Part shown: piece by piece, positions 1-6,758 of the stretch
Layout: each line of letters opens with the position of its first letter
Numbering within the stretch: the first letter of the stretch is position 1
Assembly (NCBI GenBank): GCA_009783115.1
Contig: WRHT01000020.1
Coordinates: 1-11,868 of the forward strand
Origin: Desulfovibrionaceae bacterium
GTDB lineage: Bacteria; Desulfobacterota; Desulfovibrionia; Desulfovibrionales; Desulfovibrionaceae
Reading direction: 5' to 3'
DNA: 11,868 nucleotides
Notes under the pieces: generated by a model
What the model was told of the DNA's origin: nothing
The model's database searches: none
Seen by the model: the letters and a program-made list of their open reading frames with translations, nothing else
Program-made: the position numbers and the translations under genes

Positions 1-8
1 TAAAAAAA

Positions 9-1007
9 GTGACACAGTATTTCAGGCGGCCTTTGCCGAAAAGTGTGCGCCTTGAATTAAGTAATATGTGTAATTGCGAATGTTTTGTCTGCCCTCTATT
101 TCACGGCCAAGACAAAATGGATACCGCCAAGCGCAAACCAATGACTATGGATTTTGATTTATTTGCAAAAATCATCCGCCAAATTACGACTTGGCCTCAA
201 TATCCGCAACTCTATCTGAATATATTTGGCGAGCCATTGCTTGACAAGGGCTTGCCGGAAAAAATGGTCCTTCTGAACAGAGCGGGGCTATCTTCAAATA
301 TATATTTTAATACCAACGCCACTTTATTAACGCCGGACATATCCCGCATCCTGCTGGAAAACCGGATAGGCCAGATTGTGCCGGCTCTGGATTCTGCTAA
401 TCCGCGGACGTATGAGTTTATTCGTAATGGCGCTGATTTTCAGACGGTTTTTAACAATATCATTTCATTCGCCAAATTACGTGATGCAATCAATCCGGCA
501 ACAAAAATATGTATTCAATGTGTTACGACTCCCCTAAACAGGCATGACCATGAAGCTGTTTATAGCTTGCTTGGCGAGTATTTGGGCGAAAACGACACCT
601 TGTCTGTCACTACGGCGCAAAACTGGGCCAGGTCGTCCCTGGATGAAATGAAAGTAACACTCTGCCCGGTTGAAAGCAGGCAAATACATTTTCAGTGCGA
701 GCAATTACATGATCACCTTCACATCCTTGCAGATGGCAAGGCAACTCCTTGTTGCTATGACTATAATCTGGAGCTATGCGGAAGTATTGGCGACGCGAAT
801 GTAGACGGTATTGTGAAGATATGGAATAATAAAAAATATACATCGCTCATAAATAAAATAAACACTGGTAAAGATCTGCCTATTCTTTGTAAAAATTGTT
901 GCTTATTATTTTCTGATTATACAAAGTTTAACTTTGAGTCGTATAACTATCCCGTTGATAAAATTCTGCCGGCGCATCATGGAATATTGGTGTCCTTCAA
1001 AAAATAG
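9..1007 (+). CDS. Radical SAM/SPASM domain protein
   Basis: This 332-residue protein is a radical S-adenosylmethionine enzyme. The 4Fe-4S motif CX3CX2C is at C21, C25 and C28, and an IFGEP segment (72-76) matches the SAM-binding GGE motif. The C-terminal part looks like a SPASM domain that would hold an auxiliary cluster: C230, then DGKATPCCYD with C248 and C249, an IWNNKKY segment near 271, and C294, C297 and C298. SPASM enzymes often modify peptides, but relatives in polysaccharide loci act on sugars or are uncharacterised, so the substrate is unknown. The start used is GTG. The frame is open to the left edge and the eight visible upstream bases are T and A only, with no Shine-Dalgarno, so a start outside the window is possible. 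The gene is clearly more AT-rich than the next four kilobases, which may mean separate acquisition. It ends 16 nt before the next gene. Confidence 0.88.
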   Translation: MTQYFRRPLPKSVRLELSNMCNCECFVCPLFHGQDKMDTAKRKPMTMDFDLFAKIIRQITTWPQYPQLYLNIFGEPLLDKGLPEKMVLLNRAGLSSNIYFNTNATLLTPDISRILLENRIGQIVPALDSANPRTYEFIRNGADFQTVFNNIISFAKLRDAINPATKICIQCVTTPLNRHDHEAVYSLLGEYLGENDTLSVTTAQNWARSSLDEMKVTLCPVESRQIHFQCEQLHDHLHILADGKATPCCYDYNLELCGSIGDANVDGIVKIWNNKKYTSLINKINTGKDLPILCKNCCLLFSDYTKFNFESYNYPVDKILPAHHGILVSFKK

Positions 1008-1023
1008 GCAGTAAGAGAACGAT

Positions 1024-3495
1024 ATGCATAATACCTCGCCGCGTCATTTTACCTGGACGGCAAATACTGTGGCCGCCTTCTGGTCCATGTTCACGAAAAC
1101 GCCGCTGACGCGTCTGTCGTTCAGCCGCCTGGCCCGCGCCGAACTGGTCCGCTTGGTGAGCGCCTTTGCTACGCCCGGCGTGCGCGTACTGGACTTTGGC
1201 GGCGGGAGCGGGGACTTGGCGGAAGGCTTGCTTCAAGCCGGTTTCCAGGTGGGCGTTTATGAGCCAGCCGAGGGCCGAAGGCAGGATTTGGTTGCCAAAA
1301 ACATAGCAACGCATGAGAATTGGCTGGGTTTTTTCGGCCCCGCCAGCCGGGCCCAATTCGATATTGTTTGCGCTTTTGAAGTGATGGAGCATTTTCTGGA
1401 TGAAACATTTAGCGCGGATATGGCCCTCCTGGCCGGGTTTTGCGCTCCGGGCGGCCAGGTCATCGGAACGGTTCCCCTGGAAGAAGACCTGGAGCAAAAC
1501 CTCTGCCTTTGCCCGGAATGCGGGAGTGTTTTCCACAAATGGCAGCACCAGCGCTCTTTCAGCAGGGAAAGCCTGGCCGCTAAGCTGCGCGATAGCGGTC
1601 TGGCCCACTGCCATACTTTTGTCATTGATTTTTCAATCTGCCTGGGCTTTGCGGCCGGGTTCAGGGATTTTACCCTCCCTGAGGCCCATATTGCCGCGCC
1701 GCAGACCTTGTCTGAAGCGCTGACGACGGCGAGGAGCGAAGCGCCAGGGTTACGGGCGGAATGCGCCGCCTTGCGGCAACAGGCGGAGGCTTTGGGGAGA
1801 GAGCACGACCAACTGTCGAGAGAACACGAGCGACTGGGGAGAGAGCACGACCAACTGTCGAGAGAACACGAGCGACTGGGGAGAGAGCACGGCCAACTGT
1901 CGAGAGAACACGAGCGACTGGAGAGAGCGCATGACCAACTGGTCGCAACTCTGGGTGAAGATAACCTGGAGACGCTCAAGCATAATGCCTTCGCCGCTCA
2001 CCTGCTCGGCCATGCCCTGCGCCGCGTGGGACGCATTTCCCACCGTATTCCCGGGTTTTCCTTTTTCATCCGGGGGGGCAAAAAACTTCTGCGCCCGGCG
2101 CTGAATATGCGCCGTAATTGCGAGCGAGATTGTTATGAACCGGAAACTGTGCGGGAGATGACCGAAGATTGGCCCACGGCCGCGCATTTCCTCCCGCCAC
2201 GGCCGCCTTCGCCACGGGCCCAGGCCGGGAAGCCCGATGTGCTGCTCATAACCAGCACCCTCAGTGCGGGCGGGGCGGAGCGGCAAGTGGTCAACCTGGC
2301 TCTCCATCTCCACAACGCGGGCCATAGGGTCCGGGTCCGTCTGCAAAGCCTGGCCGGCGCTGACGCGCATTATGCGCCGTTTTTGCAAAAAGCCGGCCTT
2401 GATTACCGCGATCTCTACGGTGAAAACATGGAAAAAAATGTCTCCCGCCTGGCCGGGGCGGGGGTCGATCTTGCCCTCTTGCATGCGCTTCCCCCGGCTC
2501 TGCGCCAAGCCACGGCAGCCTTGGCAGTGGAAGCGCTGCGCGAACCCGCGGATATTATTCATGCCTTTCTGGACACAGCCAACATCATGGCCGGCTGGGC
2601 CGGTTTTTTGGCCGGAACGCCGGCCATGCGTCTTTCCTGCCGTAATCTCAACCCTTCACATTTTCACTTTTACCAATCCTGGATGGACAGCCACTACCAA
2701 TGGTTGGCGCGACAACCCCGCATTGCCCTGGAAGCCAATTCCCGGGCCGGGGCGCGTGATTACGAGGCCTGGCTGGGCCTGCCGGAAGATTGCATTGAAG
2801 TCTGCCCCAACGGCATTGACCCGGCGCAGGCGGTCATCCTGTCCGCTACTGAACGGCAACAATTGCGCGCAAAGTTAAAAATTACGCGCGATGCGCCGCT
2901 GGTCATGGCTGTCTGCCGCATCTCCCAGGAAAAGCGTCCCCTTGACCTTATGCATGCTTTCCAGCGCATTGTCGAACTTGTGCCGGAAGCTCATTGCCTT
3001 CATGCGGGGCATGGCCCCCTGGAGGAAGACATGACGCTTTGGCGCGAAAAACTGCCGGACTTTCAAAAAAAACACATTCATCTGCTTGGCCTGCGGCGGG
3101 ATATTTTTCGTTTGCTGGCCGTTTCGGATGTGTTTCTACTCTGTTCCGAGCAGGAGGGCATGCCCAACGCGGTCATGGAGGCCATGCGCTCCGGCCTGCC
3201 CGTGGTGGCGACCAGGGCGGGCGGAACAGGAGAATTGGTCCAGGAGGAAAAAACCGGCTTTTTGCTGGAAGTGGGCGATATAGCCGGTTTGGCGGAAAAA
3301 ACGGTATTTCTGCTGCATAACCCGATCTTGCGGAAAGAGATGGGCCGCGCCGGGAAAAAGCGCCTTAAGGCATTTTCTTTTGCCGCCCTGCTGGAACGGG
3401 AACAGGCGGCCTACCGGAAGCAGCTTGACCGGCGCGGCCGCCAGGAAAACGTGGGACAACACATTGACAGGCCAAAGAGGCAATATGACACCTGA
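1024..3495 (+). CDS. Methyltransferase / coiled-coil / GT4 glycosyltransferase fusion
   Basis: An 823-residue three-part protein. Residues about 30-215 form a class I SAM methyltransferase: motif I VLDFGGGSGD at 55-64, acidic E80 after strand 2, FDIVCAFEVMEH at 112-122, and a Cys/His patch (C161, C163, C166, H171, H175) of a kind seen in glycan-locus methyltransferases. Residues about 243-312 are heptads with Leu every seventh position. Residues about 404-800 form a GT-B fold GT4 glycosyltransferase: donor/acceptor loop SAGGAERQ at 414-421, PNGID at 595-599, and the EX7E motif with E711 and E719 followed by SGLPVVATRAGGTGE. It has no membrane segment, so it is likely cytosolic or membrane-peripheral. 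Fusion suggests coupling of sugar transfer to methylation; methyl capping with a coiled-coil ruler is known for WbdD in E. coli O9a, though that protein carries a kinase and not a GT4. Its 3' end overlaps the next gene by 11 nt. Confidence 0.9.
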   Translation: MHNTSPRHFTWTANTVAAFWSMFTKTPLTRLSFSRLARAELVRLVSAFATPGVRVLDFGGGSGDLAEGLLQAGFQVGVYEPAEGRRQDLVAKNIATHENWLGFFGPASRAQFDIVCAFEVMEHFLDETFSADMALLAGFCAPGGQVIGTVPLEEDLEQNLCLCPECGSVFHKWQHQRSFSRESLAAKLRDSGLAHCHTFVIDFSICLGFAAGFRDFTLPEAHIAAPQTLSEALTTARSEAPGLRAECAALRQQAEALGREHDQLSREHERLGREHDQLSREHERLGREHGQLSREHERLERAHDQLVATLGEDNLETLKHNAFAAHLLGHALRRVGRISHRIPGFSFFIRGGKKLLRPALNMRRNCERDCYEPETVREMTEDWPTAAHFLPPRPPSPRAQAGKPDVLLITSTLSAGGAERQVVNLALHLHNAGHRVRVRLQSLAGADAHYAPFLQKAGLDYRDLYGENMEKNVSRLAGAGVDLALLHALPPALRQATAALAVEALREPADIIHAFLDTANIMAGWAGFLAGTPAMRLSCRNLNPSHFHFYQSWMDSHYQWLARQPRIALEANSRAGARDYEAWLGLPEDCIEVCPNGIDPAQAVILSATERQQLRAKLKITRDAPLVMAVCRISQEKRPLDLMHAFQRIVELVPEAHCLHAGHGPLEEDMTLWREKLPDFQKKHIHLLGLRRDIFRLLAVSDVFLLCSEQEGMPNAVMEAMRSGLPVVATRAGGTGELVQEEKTGFLLEVGDIAGLAEKTVFLLHNPILRKEMGRAGKKRLKAFSFAALLEREQAAYRKQLDRRGRQENVGQHIDRPKRQYDT
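1792..1938 (+). repeat. In-frame 42-bp tandem repeats encoding coiled-coil heptads
   Basis: Three 42-bp units (1792-1833, 1834-1875, 1876-1917) and a diverged half unit (1918-1938) lie in tandem. Units 1 and 2 differ at one base (TTG/CTG) and units 2 and 3 at one base (GAC/GGC). Each unit encodes two heptads, LGREHDQ and LSREHER, giving seven heptads at residues 257-305. Two older heptads, LRAECAA and LRQQAEA, precede them in register. With Leu in position d, His falls in position a, an unusual polar core. Because 42 and 21 are multiples of three, copy-number changes would keep the reading frame. Confidence 0.95.
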
Positions 3496-4696
3496 CGGCC
3501 GCGAAGAAGCCCGTTTTGCCTTCGGCAAAAACTGGCAGGCGTTTCTGAATACCTTCTCTGAAGAACGGCTGTTGCAAGCTCAGACCCGCTTGCTGGCGCT
3601 TTTGCGCCTTGACAATCTTCACGGCGCCTCCTTTCTGGATGTCGGGAGCGGCAGCGGGTTGCACTCACTCGCCGCTCATTTATCCGGCGCGGCCAGGGTC
3701 ATCAGCTTTGATTATGACCGGCATTCCGTGGAAGCGACGCAGTCCTTGCGGGCCTATGCCGGGAACCCGGAAACGTGGGTAGTCATGCAAGGGTCCGTGC
3801 TTGATGACGCCTTTATGCAGTCGCTCGGCAAGGCGGATATTGTCTATTCCTGGGGCGTTCTGCACCATACGGGCAATATGCGGCGGGCCATACGCAATGC
3901 CGCAATACCTGTCAGCGATAACGGCGTATTGTGCCTGGCCTTATACAGCGACACGAATTATCGCGATGGAATTCTATTTGGACATCCTTCTCCGGAAGAG
4001 TGGCTGCAAATAAAGCAGATATATAACAGATCATCGCTAATAAAGAAACGATACATGGAATATAGGTATGTTTTTGATCATTGGGTCAGACCGGCCCTTC
4101 CTCACCCTATCCACACGTTATGGGCATGCGGGAACCTGCGACGCACGATACGATCGTATAAATCTTGTCGCGGCATGGAATTCTGGACGGATATCAAAGA
4201 TTGGCTCGGTGGCTGGCCTATGGAATTCATCAAGGAGGCGGAATGCATCGCCTTGTGCCGGGATGAGCTGGGCTTGGAACCGGTGGACTTGCACACCGGG
4301 GAAGGCAACACCGAATACCTTTTCCGGCGTAAGGGCGCGGCGAACTACTGGGACGCCGTCTTGGCGGAGCAGGCGGAAATAGCCCTCCCGCAGCCCTATG
4401 AACATGCCGGGGGTTTCATGTGGCGCGCCCATCTTCCCAAGCTGAGCCATGTGGCTTCCAGCAGTGAGGACCCCAGAAAGTCCCCGGCCTTGCTCCTGGA
4501 AAACAACTGCCTCACCGGCTGCCGGAACAGCCCGCACGAGGCTATCCGCCGTTTCGGGGAAGGGCGTTACTCGCACTGGGGCGAGGACTTCTTTTTTTCC
4601 ACGCCTGACAACACTTCACCCAATGAGAACGGGCGGCGGTATTCCTTACGCGTACCAGGAGATTGGACGCGGGAAATGCAGCCATGTGCGGGATAA
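3485..4696 (+). CDS. SAM methyltransferase with C-terminal SHWG domain
   Basis: A 403-residue protein starting at the ATG at 3485, preceded by AGAGG four bases upstream. This start is preferred over an in-frame ATG at 3380, which would put 105 nt inside the previous gene. Residues 1 to about 283 form a class I methyltransferase: FLDVGSGSGLHSL at 50-62, acidic FDYD at 75-78, SWGVLHHTGNM at 122-132, and a region ending in GNTEYLFRR, all typical of methyltransferases in polysaccharide loci. A C-terminal extension (about 284-403) is not part of that family; residues 311-391 match two repeats in the membrane protein at 6759-9278. No signal peptide or membrane helix is visible. The stretch from about 3950 to 4200 is more AT-rich than its flanks. 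The gene overlaps the preceding one by 11 nt and asnB by 13 nt, so translation is probably coupled. Substrate unknown; a sugar hydroxyl or carboxyl is likely. Confidence 0.87.
   Translation: MTPDGREEARFAFGKNWQAFLNTFSEERLLQAQTRLLALLRLDNLHGASFLDVGSGSGLHSLAAHLSGAARVISFDYDRHSVEATQSLRAYAGNPETWVVMQGSVLDDAFMQSLGKADIVYSWGVLHHTGNMRRAIRNAAIPVSDNGVLCLALYSDTNYRDGILFGHPSPEEWLQIKQIYNRSSLIKKRYMEYRYVFDHWVRPALPHPIHTLWACGNLRRTIRSYKSCRGMEFWTDIKDWLGGWPMEFIKEAECIALCRDELGLEPVDLHTGEGNTEYLFRRKGAANYWDAVLAEQAEIALPQPYEHAGGFMWRAHLPKLSHVASSSEDPRKSPALLLENNCLTGCRNSPHEAIRRFGEGRYSHWGEDFFFSTPDNTSPNENGRRYSLRVPGDWTREMQPCAG
4415..4657 (+). other. SHWG domain, copy in methyltransferase C-terminus
   Basis: This segment encodes residues 311-391 of the methyltransferase. 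It matches both repeats of the membrane protein with the same spacing at key points: W313-x3-LPKLS (317-321), then SP and L..LE.N (333-341), H351 with IR two residues later, SHWG at 363-366, FST at 371-373, N382-G383 and YSLRV at 386-390. From the His to YS.RV the alignment with copy 1 of the membrane protein needs no gap. I do not recognise a named family; a small beta-rich, perhaps glycan-binding, domain is only a guess. Confidence 0.8.
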
Positions 4697-6681
4697 CCGG
4701 ATTCTGGAACATGAGGGCGGACGAGAGCGCGGAGACTTTGCGCGGCCGCATTACGCCCATGACCAACAGCATGTTCGCGCGCGGGCCGGACAGCGGGGGA
4801 GTGTGGCTGTCGCCGCAAAACGGCCTGGCGCTCGGGCATCGGCGCCTGGCCATCCGCGACCTCTCCCCGGCCGGACATCAGCCCATGGTCACGGCGGACG
4901 GCCGTTATGTCCTTTGCTATAACGGCGAAGTTTACAACCACGAACCATTGCGAGGGGAACTGGAGGCCGCCGGGGTATGTTTCCGGGGCCGTTCGGATTC
5001 GGAAACCCTGTTATACGGCTGCGCCCTCTTGGGCGTGGAGCGGACCATATCCCGGCTTACCGGCATGTTCGCCTTCGCCTTCTGGGATAACCGGGAAAAA
5101 AGGCTGACCCTGGTCCGCGACAGAATGGGCGTGAAACCCCTTTATTGGGGCCAATTCGGCCCTCTCTTCCTCTTCGGTTCGGAACTCAAATCCCTGTCGC
5201 TCCACAGCGGCTGGGAAAAACGCATCAACCGTGACGCCGTGGCCGGGCTGATGGATACCGGCTACATTCCGGCCCCGCTCTCCATTTATGAAGGCATCCG
5301 GAAATTGCGGCCCGGATTCAGGCTGGAAGTGACGGCCGATGGCGCCATACGCGAGATCCGCTGGTGGGATCCTCTGGAGGTGCTGCTCTTCTGCCGGAGA
5401 AAACGCTTGCGCGGCGATGACCGGGAACTGATCGACAGCCTGGATGAACTGCTGCGCGACGAGGTCAAAAGCCGCATGGACACGGACGTGCCGCCGGGCG
5501 CCTTTCTCTCCGGCGGGGTTGATTCCTCCGCGGTGACGGCGCTTATGCAGGCCCAGTCCGGCAAACCCGTCAAAACCTTTTCCATCGGTTTCGAGGAAGC
5601 GGACTACAATGAAGCGCCTTTTGCCAAGGCCGTGGCCGAACATCTGGGCACGGAACATATTGAGGAATACATGACGGCGTCGCAGGCGCGGGAAATCATC
5701 CCGCATATGGCCTCCATATATGACGAGCCCTTTGCCGATCCCTCCCAACTGCCGACCTTTCTGCTTTCGCGCCTTGCCCGGAAACATGTGGCCGTCGCCC
5801 TTTCCGGAGACGGAGGAGACGAATTCTTTTGCGGCTATACCCGCTATTTTGATGGCTACCGGGCCTGGAACGGCAAACGCCGCGCCTGTTGGAGCGGCGA
5901 CCTTCCGCTCTGGCAGCAGGTGATCATCCTGGGCTTGGCGGCAGCTTTTTCGGAAAACACTTTGGATCGTCTGTCCGGCCTCTTGCCGTCTTTCGTGCGT
6001 CCACCCAACCTTGGCAAACGCATTAAAAATTTCGCCGCCCGATTCACGGCGGACCCGGTCGGCTTCTACCGGGCAACCTGTCTGCGCCACTGGCCGGACG
6101 CGGCAGCCATGGTCATTGGCGCAAAACTGCCGGAACACGCATACGCCGACGCCTCCCTGGCGAAATCCATACCCGATATTTACGGCCTCATGCAATTTCT
6201 GGACACGATGAACTACCTGCCGGACGACATCCTGGTCAAGGTGGATCGGGCCGGTATGGCGGTATCTCTGGAAACCAGGATGCCGCTTCTGGATCACCGG
6301 GTCTATGCCTTTGTCTGGAGCCTGCCGGAGGGCCTGCTGACCCGCGACGGACAGAGCAAATGGCCGTTGCGCGAGGTTTTGTATCGATATGTGCCCAAAA
6401 ATCTGATTGAAAGGCCCAAAATGGGTTTTGGCGCGCCTATAGATCACTGGCTACGCGGACCCTTGCGGGATTGGTGTTCCGATCTGTTGAACCCGGCGCG
6501 GTTGAAGGACGAAGGTTTTTTGCGGCCCGAAGTCATCCAGCCCGTGTGGGAGAAGCACCTGGCCGGAGAAAACTATCAATACTGGCTTTGGAATGTGCTT
6601 ATGTTCCAAAGCTGGTTTGAAGCCAGACTTCATACGCCGGATATTAAGGGGGCGGCTCTTGTGGAGGAGGTGTCCGCATGA
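4684..6681 (+). CDS. asnB: AsnB-type glutamine-dependent amidotransferase (asparagine synthase family)
   Basis: A 665-residue asparagine-synthase-family enzyme. The start is the ATG at 4684 because it places Cys at position 2, the nucleophile of the class II glutaminase after Met removal; an ATG 21 nt upstream would bury it. Glutaminase features: GHRRLAIRDLS (51-61), YNGEVYN (79-85), SDSETLL (104-110) and DRMGVKPLYW (146-155). Synthetase features: the PP-loop LSGGVDSS at 275-282, which binds ATP, and SGDGGDEFFCGY at 374-385. All key residues look intact. Free asparagine synthesis is possible, but in O-antigen and capsule loci family members such as WbpS amidate uronic acids, which fits the epimerase gene downstream. 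It overlaps the methyltransferase by 13 nt; its TGA overlaps the ATG of a 24-codon ORF as ATGA. The high-GC gene generates a long antisense shadow frame. Confidence 0.95.
   Translation: MCGITGFWNMRADESAETLRGRITPMTNSMFARGPDSGGVWLSPQNGLALGHRRLAIRDLSPAGHQPMVTADGRYVLCYNGEVYNHEPLRGELEAAGVCFRGRSDSETLLYGCALLGVERTISRLTGMFAFAFWDNREKRLTLVRDRMGVKPLYWGQFGPLFLFGSELKSLSLHSGWEKRINRDAVAGLMDTGYIPAPLSIYEGIRKLRPGFRLEVTADGAIREIRWWDPLEVLLFCRRKRLRGDDRELIDSLDELLRDEVKSRMDTDVPPGAFLSGGVDSSAVTALMQAQSGKPVKTFSIGFEEADYNEAPFAKAVAEHLGTEHIEEYMTASQAREIIPHMASIYDEPFADPSQLPTFLLSRLARKHVAVALSGDGGDEFFCGYTRYFDGYRAWNGKRRACWSGDLPLWQQVIILGLAAAFSENTLDRLSGLLPSFVRPPNLGKRIKNFAARFTADPVGFYRATCLRHWPDAAAMVIGAKLPEHAYADASLAKSIPDIYGLMQFLDTMNYLPDDILVKVDRAGMAVSLETRMPLLDHRVYAFVWSLPEGLLTRDGQSKWPLREVLYRYVPKNLIERPKMGFGAPIDHWLRGPLRDWCSDLLNPARLKDEGFLRPEVIQPVWEKHLAGENYQYWLWNVLMFQSWFEARLHTPDIKGAALVEEVSA
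6663..6671 (+). promoter_or_regulatory. Strong Shine-Dalgarno for the 24-codon mini-ORF
   Basis: GGAGGAGGT ends six bases before the ATG at 6678 and lies inside the last codons of asnB. It is a better match to the anti-Shine-Dalgarno than the sites in front of any large gene here, and it points to the mini-ORF, not to the membrane-protein ATG at 6759, which is 88 nt away. Confidence 0.7.
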
Positions 6682-6752
6682 GTAGCGGAAAGCCCGCGCA
6701 CTTTGTTTATCATGCGCAACCGAAAGCAAAGCATATAAGTAAGAAACAGTAA
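6678..6752 (+). CDS. 24-residue mini-ORF between asnB and the membrane transferase
   Basis: ATG at 6678 overlaps the asnB stop as ATGA and follows the strong GGAGGAGGT. The 24-codon product is basic, beginning MSSGKPAHFVYHAQPKAKH and ending in KKQ, with no recognisable domain. Its TAA at 6750-6752 is in the same frame as the next gene and 6 nt before that gene's ATG. This is the expected arrangement for translational coupling (termination then re-initiation), as the membrane gene itself has only a weak AAGAA upstream. It could be a leader peptide, the remnant of a deleted gene, or an untranslated accident; I favour a translated leader or remnant. No homologue is recognised. Confidence 0.45.
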   Translation: MSSGKPAHFVYHAQPKAKHISKKQ

Positions 6753-6757
6753 GAAAC
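6738..6757 (+). repeat. Perfect 10-bp tandem repeat before the membrane-protein start
   Basis: AGTAAGAAAC occurs twice in a row (6738-6747 and 6748-6757), immediately before AATG at the start of the membrane-protein gene. Removing one copy would put the mini-ORF stop TGA directly over the start as ATGA. The duplication therefore changed a 4-nt overlap into a stop six bases upstream of the start. Confidence 0.9.
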
Positions 6758-6758
6758 A

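Noticed and set aside
1792..1938. Repeats resembling a CRISPR or a noncoding array
   Set aside because: Units are contiguous without spacers, in frame, and encode regular heptads.
1750..2562. - strand frame with a repetitive Ser/Leu/Gln-rich product
   Set aside because: The repetitive look is the antisense reading of the 42-bp coiled-coil repeats; the sense gene is clearly real.
3380..3484. An upstream ATG extending the methyltransferase by 35 residues
   Set aside because: It would lie inside the preceding GT4 coding region; the ATG at 3485 has AGAGG at good spacing and the product matches normal methyltransferase N-termini.
4663..4683. An upstream ATG for asnB
   Set aside because: It would add seven residues before the Met-Cys that must become the N-terminal nucleophile.
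5011..6447. A 478-codon open frame on the - strand under asnB
   Set aside because: It lies wholly within a gene with intact catalytic motifs, shows no domain of its own, and is explained by GC-rich third positions of the sense gene.
6703..6739. Possible promoter TTGTTT ... TATAAG before the membrane-protein gene
   Set aside because: The -10-like box is fair but the spacer is about 25 bases and the -35 match is poor.
6678..6758. The mini-ORF as the broken 5' end of the membrane-protein gene
   Set aside because: The frame is the same, but the peptide is basic and hydrophilic and the protein after 6759 already begins with a normal short basic segment and helix; removing one 10-bp repeat gives an ATGA overlap, not a fusion.
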